NCBI RefSeq assembly: GCF_002162135.1
Contig: NZ_CP021382.1
Coordinates: 3,594,001 to 3,658,000 of the forward strand
From: Cellvibrio sp. PSBB006
GTDB lineage: Bacteria > Pseudomonadota > Gammaproteobacteria > Pseudomonadales > Cellvibrionaceae
Direction of reading: 5' to 3'
Length of the DNA: 64,000 nt
This document shows positions 1 to 7,200 of this stretch, one piece after another. The notes under the pieces were generated by a model that saw only the letters and a program-made list of their open reading frames with translations, searched no databases and had not been told where the DNA came from. The stretch's first letter is position 1, and every line of letters starts with the position of its first letter. A program made the position numbers and the translations under genes.

Positions 1-1
1 C

Positions 2-583
2 GTGAATTTGATCGGCGCCCTGCGCGACCTTACCGATCATTACGGCGAAGACTTTATGCTCACCATGGCTCCGGAAACTTTCTTCGTGCAGTTGGGTTAC
101 AGCTTCTACGGTGGCACCTGCTTGGGTTGCGACAGACGCGCCGGCGCCTACTTGCCTGTGATCCACGCCATGCGCGACCAACTGGATTGGCTGCAAGTGC
201 AGAACTACAACTCCGGCCCCATCACCGGTTTGGATAATCAATACCACACCATGGGCGTAGCCGATTTCCACATTGCCATGATCGATATGTTGCTAACCGG
301 CTTCACCATTGCCGGCACCAATGATTTCTTCCCGCCCTTGCGGCAGGATCAGGTGCTGCTCGGCCTGCCCGCTAACAACAATGCCGGCGGTGGCTTCACC
401 AGCGTGTCGCAAGTGCACAGTGCGTTGAATTGTTTGATCAAGTTGCAGGGTTGCACCACCTATCAACCACACAACGCATGGACAGATTTACGCGGCGTGA
501 TGACCTGGTCGATTAACTGGGATAAGTTCAACAACTTCGAGTTCTCGACGAATCATCGGCAGTATCTGGATAGTTTGCAGTAA
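2..583 (+). CDS. GH18 chitinase, C-terminal part (5' truncated by window edge)
   Basis: The open frame enters from before the window, so only the last 193 residues are seen. They match the second half of a bacterial family 18 chitinase barrel: MTMAPE, the substrate-binding segment DWLQVQNYNSG, the strand VLLGLPAN and the closing GVMTWSINWD. The catalytic DxxDxDxE motif would lie upstream and cannot be checked. The protein ends right after the barrel, so any chitin-binding module must be N-terminal. The product would be a secreted chitinase cutting beta-1,4-GlcNAc chains. The GTG at position 2 is only the first possible start in the window, not a likely real one. A terminator follows 13 bases after the stop. 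Confidence 0.88.
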   Translation: MNLIGALRDLTDHYGEDFMLTMAPETFFVQLGYSFYGGTCLGCDRRAGAYLPVIHAMRDQLDWLQVQNYNSGPITGLDNQYHTMGVADFHIAMIDMLLTGFTIAGTNDFFPPLRQDQVLLGLPANNNAGGGFTSVSQVHSALNCLIKLQGCTTYQPHNAWTDLRGVMTWSINWDKFNNFEFSTNHRQYLDSLQ

Positions 584-595
584 ATTTCTCTGTTC

Positions 596-624
596 GCCGG
601 GGCAGCTTTCTGCTCCGGCTTTTA
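596..624 (+). terminator. Rho-independent terminator after the chitinase
   Basis: A 10-bp stem (GCCGGGGCAG with CTGCTCCGGC, one G.T pair) and a CTTT loop are followed by a short T-run. It sits just past the chitinase stop and before the convergent GH16-like gene. Confidence 0.75.
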
Positions 625-671
625 CACAAGAAGGCTCTTACAAAACAGTTAACGATGTGTGTTCAGTAAAA

Positions 672-1787
672 TTAATTTGCAGAGTTGCGGAATACCACAG
701 AGTCCATCTGTAACTGCTCTACCTGCGCCTGAACTTCCTGCGGACTCAACACCTCTTGATCCACAAAATAAACCCAATCAACATCCTGTTGATAAACACG
801 TTCGCTGCTGGAATTGATTAATCCACCTTCAATAAACCAGATATTGAAATTAATCGACATCGCCGTTTCCGGATAATATTTTCCGCCGTGCGTTGCGCAC
901 AATATGCCGTCGATGTAATAGCGCACCTGATCTTCATCTACTTGCACAACCAGCGTGCGCCAGCCGGTGTGATCGGCAACCAGCGTCGTGTGCGTGTTGT
1001 CCGCAATCCATGGATCGGGTTGGTAAGTTTCCCAGGTGGTGAGGAACATGGTGGGTTGGCTTTGGCCCCAGCCGCCGTTGGCTAAATATTCAAAATCAAT
1101 CTCGCCGTAATCCGGGTCCATGGAAAATTCCAGCGGTGTAATCGTATAAAAGGTTTCAACGATTTGATCGCCGTCGGTGCCGGATGTCGGTTCGTTGTAA
1201 AAATACATTCTGGCGGCGTAGGTACCGCGTAAATAATTGCCATCGTGAGTAATTTGCGATTGCACGGTGGTTGCACCGTTGCCCGCTGTTGATGCACGCA
1301 TGCGCATTAAACGATTGCTGTTGTTGTCGGGGTCATCAAGAAAACTCACGTAACCCGCTGACCAACTTGCACCACTGATTCCCGGGCCGCCACCGCCGGT
1401 GCGTACATACCAGCCGTTGGTGGGCATTTGGGTGGAGTCGGTGTAATTAAAATCGTCGAACAAAACATTTTCACTGATGGCGACTGCCGAGCTGGATGAG
1501 CCACTGGCGATTGAACTGGAAGTGCTGCTTGGCGAGCTGTGACTGGATGATGAAGGAATGCTACTGCTTATAGCGGAGCTGCTGGATACCATGCTGGAGC
1601 TGCTGCTCGTATCGCCAGAGGATGCCTGGCTGGATGTTGGCGCACTATCAGAGCCTGAGCTGCCGCTACCACCGCATGCGCTTAATAACGTCAGTAATGC
1701 CGGGATGCAAAGCTTCGTTAATGGAACGCCTTTGGGATTGTCAGCGCACGACATAAGAGACTCCAGGTAGGTCATTTGTTTGCCCAT
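672..1787 (-). CDS. GH16-like lipoprotein with polyserine linker
   Basis: A 371-residue predicted lipoprotein. A hydrophobic stretch ends in the lipobox LLSAC near residue 38, followed by a Ser-rich linker to about residue 105. The rest is a beta-rich domain carrying GEIDFEY, the family 16 active-site pattern E-x-D-x-E (nucleophile, helper Asp, acid/base). GH16 enzymes cut beta-1,3 or beta-1,4 glucans and galactans; substrate cannot be read here. The long N-terminus before the lipobox suggests the true start may be an internal Met (MTYLES or MSCADN). It is divergent from the PL14-type gene, with about 70 bases shared as promoter region. A catalytically different concanavalin-type lyase is the alternative. 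Confidence 0.72.
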   Translation of the reverse strand: MGKQMTYLESLMSCADNPKGVPLTKLCIPALLTLLSACGGSGSSGSDSAPTSSQASSGDTSSSSSMVSSSSAISSSIPSSSSHSSPSSTSSSIASGSSSSAVAISENVLFDDFNYTDSTQMPTNGWYVRTGGGGPGISGASWSAGYVSFLDDPDNNSNRLMRMRASTAGNGATTVQSQITHDGNYLRGTYAARMYFYNEPTSGTDGDQIVETFYTITPLEFSMDPDYGEIDFEYLANGGWGQSQPTMFLTTWETYQPDPWIADNTHTTLVADHTGWRTLVVQVDEDQVRYYIDGILCATHGGKYYPETAMSINFNIWFIEGGLINSSSERVYQQDVDWVYFVDQEVLSPQEVQAQVEQLQMDSVVFRNSAN

Positions 1788-1860
1788 ATTGACAACGTTG
1801 TCCCTCGAAGTAAACTCCCTTCTGTTCTATAGAAATCTTTTGCTCTCACGGGGATTTACT

Positions 1861-3282
1861 ATGTCTTTCATTCGCTATGTCGTTGTCGGTGCAGCGTTAA
1901 TGCTGGCCAATCAGGTGGCTGCATATAATTGTACTAACCTGCCGAACTACTCGGTTTCTGCCGCGGCCACCGGCCAGTTGGTAAAACATCAAAACCATGC
2001 GTATCGCTGCGACGTCGGCGGCTGGTGCAGCTTGGGTGGGCCTTATGAGCCGGGCGTGGGTTGGGCCTGGGCTTATGCCTGGAGTGATCTGGGTGTGTGT
2101 GATGCAGGAGGAGCATCTTCAATCAGTTCGTCCAGTGTTATGAATTCCAGCTCTTCAAGTTTCAGTTCTTCCAGCTCCAATATTTCCTCAAGTGCGCCTT
2201 CCAGTGTGAGCAGTTCGTCCAATTCAAGCAACAGCTCATCCAATTCAAGTAATAGTTCAACCGGTGGTGCGCCGCTGTATTTCAATGATTTTAATCAACA
2301 CTCAACCGGCGCTTACACGGCAGCGCAATTCAATGCGGATTGGGGATTTAATCCCAATGCCTCGGCGGGTGTGGCCGATGGTCGCCTGCACATTTTGAAT
2401 GACCCCGAGGGTGGCAATAACAAGGTGCTGCGTGTGACTTATCGTCAAGGGCAAGTGGGTGGCGGTTCAGCGTCGGTGTTTACCTACACCATTCCCGGTG
2501 CGCCGCACAACCAATTGTGGCTGCAATATAAAGTGATGTTCGGTGAAAACTTTACCTGGGTTAAAGGTGGAAAATTACCGGGCCTTGCGGGCTACACCGG
2601 CACCAAGCCGACCGGCTGTGTAGCGAATAATTTACTCGATGGTTTTAGTGCGCGCTTGATGTGGCGAGAGAACGGTCACGCGCTGCAATATCTGTATAAC
2701 CCGGATAAAACCGAATACTGCGGTGATTACAGCAGCTATTATTTTTTCTTTACCAAAGGTCGCTGGCACACCATCACCAGCCATGTGGAGTTGGGCTCGG
2801 TCAATCAACACGATGGCCAGATCACCACGTACATTGACGGTGAAGAAGTATTGGTTTCCAGCAACCTGCTGTTGCGCACCAGCGCGCAGGTCACCATCGA
2901 TAAATTATTGTTTGAAACCTTCTTCGGCGGCAGCTCCAATGATTGGGCGCCGGCTACAGATCAATACAGCTACTTCGATGACATCACCATCAGCACCACC
3001 AGTCGCCTGGGTGATGTAACGACCCAGCCGGATGGTGGCAATCAGGGAGGAAATCATCCCTTGGCAGGTTACAACCAATGGCAAGCCGCAGGCAGTTACA
3101 GCAGCGGTAGTCGCGTTTACGTGCAGGACGATGAAAGTTTTTATCACTATTACGAAGCACGTTACGGAATCGCACCTAATAAAAACCCGCTGCAGCATTC
3201 CTTACCGGAAAATTATGTGGGCATCTACAGCCCGGTTCGGTTGGATAACAGTGAGCCTTGGGTGGAGTTGATTGATCCTTAA
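1861..3282 (+). CDS. PL14-type polysaccharide lyase with two carbohydrate-binding modules
   Basis: From the ATG at 1861 the protein has 473 residues with a signal peptide (cleavage near VAA|YN). The N-terminal ~60-residue Cys/Trp-rich module, ending YAWSDLGVC, resembles short chitin-binding modules (CBM5/12 or CBM73-like). A polyserine linker (about 84-137) leads to a beta-sandwich carrying GGKLPGLAG, GFSARLMWRENG, FTKGRWHTI and FETFFGGSSNDWAP, the pattern of polysaccharide lyase family 14 (glucuronan/alginate lyases). The last ~70 residues (YNQWQAAGSYSSGSRV) look like a second CBM5-type module. The frame could extend to 1780, but the signal peptide fixes 1861. Substrate is uncertain: chitin-like modules on a uronan-lyase-type domain suggest targeting to mixed cell-wall material. 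Confidence 0.78.
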   Translation: MSFIRYVVVGAALMLANQVAAYNCTNLPNYSVSAAATGQLVKHQNHAYRCDVGGWCSLGGPYEPGVGWAWAYAWSDLGVCDAGGASSISSSSVMNSSSSSFSSSSSNISSSAPSSVSSSSNSSNSSSNSSNSSTGGAPLYFNDFNQHSTGAYTAAQFNADWGFNPNASAGVADGRLHILNDPEGGNNKVLRVTYRQGQVGGGSASVFTYTIPGAPHNQLWLQYKVMFGENFTWVKGGKLPGLAGYTGTKPTGCVANNLLDGFSARLMWRENGHALQYLYNPDKTEYCGDYSSYYFFFTKGRWHTITSHVELGSVNQHDGQITTYIDGEEVLVSSNLLLRTSAQVTIDKLLFETFFGGSSNDWAPATDQYSYFDDITISTTSRLGDVTTQPDGGNQGGNHPLAGYNQWQAAGSYSSGSRVYVQDDESFYHYYEARYGIAPNKNPLQHSLPENYVGIYSPVRLDNSEPWVELIDP

Positions 3283-3407
3283 GTCAACACTTAATGATGG
3301 ACGGAAACTTTACGAGTTCGGCCGGCATCTTTTTGCGAGCTTTGCGATGGCAATTGTCAAAACACGGGGTGATAATCGAAGCCGTTTTTATTTTGCCGGA
3401 GTCTGTT

Positions 3408-4412
3408 GTGCGCACCTCGCTGATATTGCTTACCCTATTGTTCTCCTTGCCCGCTTTTGCCAACTGGCACAGCGACAACCAGGACATCATGGGCACCCGT
3501 GTGAGCGTCACCCTCTGGGTCGAGGATGACGCCAAGGGCAAGGCGGCGGTAGCGGCGGTGATGGATGAGATGCGACGCATTGATGCGGAGTTCAGCCCCT
3601 ATATCGAAACCAGCCAGTTATCCCGCGCTAACCGATTGGCTCCCAAAGCCAGTGCTGCAAAGCCGCTGAGCATTTCCCCCGAGCTGACCCGTCTGATTGA
3701 TAAATCCCTCTACTACAGTCGCGTGAGCGACGGTGCCTTCGATATCACCTTCGCGTCGCTCGGGCGTTATTACGATTACCGCGCAAAACTGAAACCGAGT
3801 GAACGCCAGGCGGAAGAGCTGCTGCCGGCGATTAACTATGAATTCGTCAAACTTGATAAAGCGGCGGGCACCCTCTATTTCACCCATCCCAAGGTATATA
3901 TCGACTTGGGCGGGATCGCCAAAGGTTACGCGGTGGATCGTGGCATTGAGATCCTGCAACAACGCGGCGTCGCCCACGCCAATATTTCTGCCGGCGGCGA
4001 CAGCCGGGTGATGGGCGATAAACTTGGGCGGCCATGGATTGTGGGTATTAAAAACCCGCGTGCCGAGGACGGCGTTGCCATCAAGCTGCCTTTGATCGAT
4101 TGCGCGATCTCCACCTCTGGCGATTACGAACGTTATTTCATCGACAGCGATGGCCAGCGGGTGCATCACATCCTCAACCCGCGCACCGGTAAATCCACGC
4201 AGGGAATTGCCAGTGTCAGCATTATTGGCCCGCAGGGGTTTGATACCGATCCATTGTCCACAACGGTGTTTGTGCTCGGGGTGGAAAAAGGCTTGCAGTT
4301 GATCGCGAAAATGCCCGGTTTTGATGCAATTATCATCACGGCAGAAGGCAAGGTGCATTACAGCGAAGGGCTGGCGCCGCCGGAAGCGCTACCTGATCCA
4401 CAAGATCAATAA
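3408..4412 (+). CDS. apbE: FAD:protein FMN transferase (ApbE)
   Basis: The GTG at 3408, with GGAG upstream, gives a clean signal peptide (VRTSLILLTLL...AFA) and a 334-residue protein. Family marks in order: MGTRVSVTLW near the N-terminus, SPYIETSQLSRANR, GAFDITFASL, DLGGIAKGYAVDRG, NISAGGDSRV, ISTSGDYERY and HHILNPRTGKS, then the Asp-rich FDTDPLSTTVFVLG near the C-terminus. ApbE exports FMN covalently onto Thr of periplasm-facing flavoproteins such as NqrB/NqrC or RnfG. No target gene lies next to it; neighbours are a polysaccharide lyase and a TPR operon. The longer frame from 3294 would overlap the upstream region without a signal peptide at its start. Confidence 0.93.
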   Translation: MRTSLILLTLLFSLPAFANWHSDNQDIMGTRVSVTLWVEDDAKGKAAVAAVMDEMRRIDAEFSPYIETSQLSRANRLAPKASAAKPLSISPELTRLIDKSLYYSRVSDGAFDITFASLGRYYDYRAKLKPSERQAEELLPAINYEFVKLDKAAGTLYFTHPKVYIDLGGIAKGYAVDRGIEILQQRGVAHANISAGGDSRVMGDKLGRPWIVGIKNPRAEDGVAIKLPLIDCAISTSGDYERYFIDSDGQRVHHILNPRTGKSTQGIASVSIIGPQGFDTDPLSTTVFVLGVEKGLQLIAKMPGFDAIIITAEGKVHYSEGLAPPEALPDPQDQ

Positions 4413-4503
4413 CAAATCGATTAGCACGCCAAAACTCGGCTATCCTAAGTGCTGGCGATTAACGAAGTCTGTGTATTGTGTTTGATCGAATGACAAAAAT
4501 ACC

Positions 4504-4531
4504 CGCCAGCGCAGGGTCAAGTGTGCTGGCG
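4504..4531. other. Hairpin between apbE and the TPR operon
   Basis: CGCCAGCGCA pairs with TGTGCTGGCG (10 bp, one G.T) around an 8-base loop. There is no T-run on either side, so it is a weak candidate terminator or a leader structure. The rest of 4413-4648 shows no gene. Confidence 0.4.
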
Positions 4532-4648
4532 TTCACATCCAAGAATGTGTCGGGCTTCTAGAATGAGCCTCCGCTGTCGCATCTAACAACAGCGCGCGCT
4601 AATTGCTTCCGGAAATAACACCCGCAAAAATAGAGTGGAGAGACGGTA

Positions 4649-5206
4649 ATGATCACGACCTTGGGGAAGCTGCCAGTGAGATGGCTGGTGACGGCGCTGT
4701 TCCTCGTTTTCCTCTGGCAGCCCGCCAGTGCCCAGACTGAGGCGGGTGAGTCCATGCAACAGGCGCCCATTGCGCCGGAACTGGAAAACCTTAAAGAAGC
4801 GGTGCTGACCCTTAACCGCGACCTGTTGATCCTCGAAGAAGAATTGCTTTACCCGGCCAGCAGCCAGGTGGCTATCTACATCTCTATGGACCTCGGCCAG
4901 TATTTTTCGCTGGATGCCATCAAGCTGGAGATCGACGGTCAACTGGTGGCCAGCGAGCTTTACTCGGATAAGCAAGTCGATGCGCTTTTCCGTGGTGGCG
5001 TGCAGCGGTTGTATATCGGCAATCTCAAGTCCGGTGAGCATGAGATCGCTGTTTTCTTTACCGGACGCGGTCCCCATCAGGATTACAAACGCGGCGCGAA
5101 ATTGACCGTTAATAAAACCCAGTCGCCCCTGGTGTTGGAGTTGCGCATTATCGACTCCACCGCCCAGTTGCAACCCGTCTTCGATATCAAAGAATGGCAG
5201 ATGTAG
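4649..5206 (+). CDS. Periplasmic protein of unknown function, first gene of the TPR/ExbBD operon
   Basis: A 185-residue protein with a signal peptide (cleavage near ASA|QTEAG). After a short helical segment (ELENLKEAVLTLNRDLLILEEELL) comes a beta-rich region with YISMDLGQYFSLDAIKLEIDG and GNLKSGEHEIAVFFTGRGP, which looks like an immunoglobulin-type sandwich. I do not recognise the family. A shine-dalgarno-like GGAGAG lies about 8 bases before the ATG. The last codons overlap the next frame, and genes follow closely to 11112. It probably acts in the periplasm with the TPR proteins downstream. It contains no DNA-binding helix-turn-helix. Confidence 0.75.
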   Translation: MITTLGKLPVRWLVTALFLVFLWQPASAQTEAGESMQQAPIAPELENLKEAVLTLNRDLLILEEELLYPASSQVAIYISMDLGQYFSLDAIKLEIDGQLVASELYSDKQVDALFRGGVQRLYIGNLKSGEHEIAVFFTGRGPHQDYKRGAKLTVNKTQSPLVLELRIIDSTAQLQPVFDIKEWQM

Positions 5207-5250
5207 TTTTCCTCAACCGATACACACGGCAAGGGTTTTGCAATGCTGTA

Positions 5251-7200
5251 ATGGCCGCCGCCTCGCGCTGGCGCCGTGGATTGCTATCCGTGGCGTTGTG
5301 CGCCTTGCCGATGGTAAGCCTGGCGGCAGAGGAACCTAAAACTACCGTGGCGGATTTGCGCTACGGGGTTTCCCTGTACCACTACTACCAGCAGGATTAC
5401 CTCAGCGCGCTGACTGAGCTGATGGTGGCGGACAGCCGCGACGGTATTCAGGGTCACGCCGACAACCCGGAGTTGATGGCGGCGGGGATCAGTCTGGCGT
5501 TTGGCATGGAACACCATGCTGAGCGGTTGTTTCAGGATCTGTTGCAGGGCGAAAAGCGGCCCCAGCGGGTGCGTGACGCCGCCTGGTTTTATCTGGGCAA
5601 GCTGCATTACATTCGCGGCAACTGGAACGAGGCCGAACAGAGTTTTGCCCGCGTCAGTGCCGACTTTAACCCGGTTCTTACCGGCGAAATGCGCGCGTTG
5701 CAGATCAACCTGCAAATCCGCCGTGACCAACTCACCCCTATCCCCCTCAAGCGTCTGAACCAGGAGCAGCTGGGCAACTGGAGTCCCTACGCCCTTTACA
5801 ACATGGGTTCTGCCTACGCCCGCGCCGGGGATTACATGCAGGCCAGCAGTTACTATCGCGAGTTGGTCAAGCTGGATGTCCCGGAAAACCCGCGCCTGCG
5901 CGCCGAATACTGGACCTTGCAGGACAAAGCCCACACCGCCATGGGCTACGCCTTTTTGTTGCGCCGCAATTATTCTTCTGCCATCGAACAATTCAGCAAA
6001 GTCTTGCTCAGCGGATCGCAGTCGAATCAGGCGCTATTGGGTTACGGCTGGGCGGCAGTGGAGCAGGAAGACTACGAGCTGGCCATCCGCCCCTGGCAAG
6101 TGTTGCGTCAGCGCAGTTTGATCTATCCGCCGGTGCAGGAATCCTTGCTGGCCCTGCCCTTTGCCTATGAAAAAATGGGTGCTGAGGGTGATGCACTGTC
6201 AGCTTACGAAACCGCCGAGTCCCTGCTGACCGCCGAGATTGAATTAGTGCAGGATATGCGCGCCACGCTCACCAAAGGCGAACTCCTGACGATTGTCGGC
6301 GCCAGACCCGTCACCACGGAAGAACTGGATGCAGCGACCGCTGACCCGGTTACTGACCCCACTATCCTGACCGCCGTAGTCACCGATGATGGACAGAACT
6401 GGCTCAAGCTGGATCGCACCAGCGTAATCAAAACCCGTTCCGCCTATCTCACCGAACTCTTTGCCCAGAATGAATTCCAGACCGCTGTGCTGGACCTGCG
6501 TGACCTCCTGCGGCTGCGCAAGGTATTGCAGGATTGGCAACCCAAGCTGGATATCTACGCCGACTTGCTGGAAGAAAAACAACGGCTGCGCCAACAACAG
6601 GAGCAGCGCCTCGCGCAACAGGCGCTCGACCAGCAGCGCGTGGTGTTGCAGGAAGAACGTGACCAGTTGGCCGCACGTTTGCAGCGGATCGTCGACAATA
6701 GCGACGTTATGGCGCTAGCCGATGACAACAGCCGCGAGCTCTACGAGATGGTGCAGCGCTCTGAGACAACCTTGCAGCGCATGGCGCAGTCCGGTGAAGA
6801 CACCAGTGACTACGCCGAAAGCCTGCGTATGTATCGCGGTATCCTGCTGTGGCAAGCGGCTCAACAATTCCCGGAGCGTTTGTGGGCGAACGAGAAAAAT
6901 CGCCAGCAGATTGATGAGGCTTTGGCGCAACTGGATGAAACCTCGCGGCGCATCGATGCCATCACCTCGACCAATCTGGATATTCGCCCCATGATGGCGC
7001 GGATTCGCCAGTTGCAGAATGAAACCCAGAACCAGTTGGTTGAGGCCGAGCGGGTGATCGACATTCGCGCCGAAGCACTGCGTGAGCAGGTGGATCGGCA
7101 ATTGGCTGGCCATCAGAAACGGCTCACGGCGTATCTGGCCCAGTCTCACCTCGCCGTGGCACGTCTGTATGACAAGGCATTGAGGAAGCAAGCCCCATGA
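5251..7200 (+). CDS. Secreted TPR-repeat protein of the ExbBD/TonB-like operon
   Basis: From the ATG at 5251 the product has 649 residues with a signal peptide ending LPMVSLAAEE. Residues ~30-330 carry tetratricopeptide-like helix pairs (AWFYLGKLHYIRGNWNEAEQSFARV, ALYNMGSAYARAGDYMQASSYYREL). Residues ~430-640 are a long Gln/Arg/Glu-rich coiled coil (EEKQRLRQQQEQRLAQQ and following). It is a likely periplasmic scaffold. An upstream in-frame ATG at 5194 overlaps the preceding gene but gives no signal peptide at its start. The stop overlaps the ATG of the next gene (ATGA), indicating translational coupling. Families of this kind are annotated as TPR components of TonB-like systems. Confidence 0.82.
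   Translation: MAAASRWRRGLLSVALCALPMVSLAAEEPKTTVADLRYGVSLYHYYQQDYLSALTELMVADSRDGIQGHADNPELMAAGISLAFGMEHHAERLFQDLLQGEKRPQRVRDAAWFYLGKLHYIRGNWNEAEQSFARVSADFNPVLTGEMRALQINLQIRRDQLTPIPLKRLNQEQLGNWSPYALYNMGSAYARAGDYMQASSYYRELVKLDVPENPRLRAEYWTLQDKAHTAMGYAFLLRRNYSSAIEQFSKVLLSGSQSNQALLGYGWAAVEQEDYELAIRPWQVLRQRSLIYPPVQESLLALPFAYEKMGAEGDALSAYETAESLLTAEIELVQDMRATLTKGELLTIVGARPVTTEELDAATADPVTDPTILTAVVTDDGQNWLKLDRTSVIKTRSAYLTELFAQNEFQTAVLDLRDLLRLRKVLQDWQPKLDIYADLLEEKQRLRQQQEQRLAQQALDQQRVVLQEERDQLAARLQRIVDNSDVMALADDNSRELYEMVQRSETTLQRMAQSGEDTSDYAESLRMYRGILLWQAAQQFPERLWANEKNRQQIDEALAQLDETSRRIDAITSTNLDIRPMMARIRQLQNETQNQLVEAERVIDIRAEALREQVDRQLAGHQKRLTAYLAQSHLAVARLYDKALRKQAP

Noticed and set aside
1500..1660. 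Serine-codon repeats as possible repeat array or CRISPR
   Set aside because: Irregular Ser/Ala/Gly codons of a linker; no constant repeat and spacer pattern. No CRISPR array was found anywhere in the window.
2073..2285. Leu/Glu-rich minus-strand ORF that looks like a coiled coil
   Set aside because: It is only the reverse reading of the polyserine linker of the PL14-type protein.
3618..4358. Long minus-strand ORF of 246 residues
   Set aside because: It is the antisense shadow of apbE, which has full family motifs.
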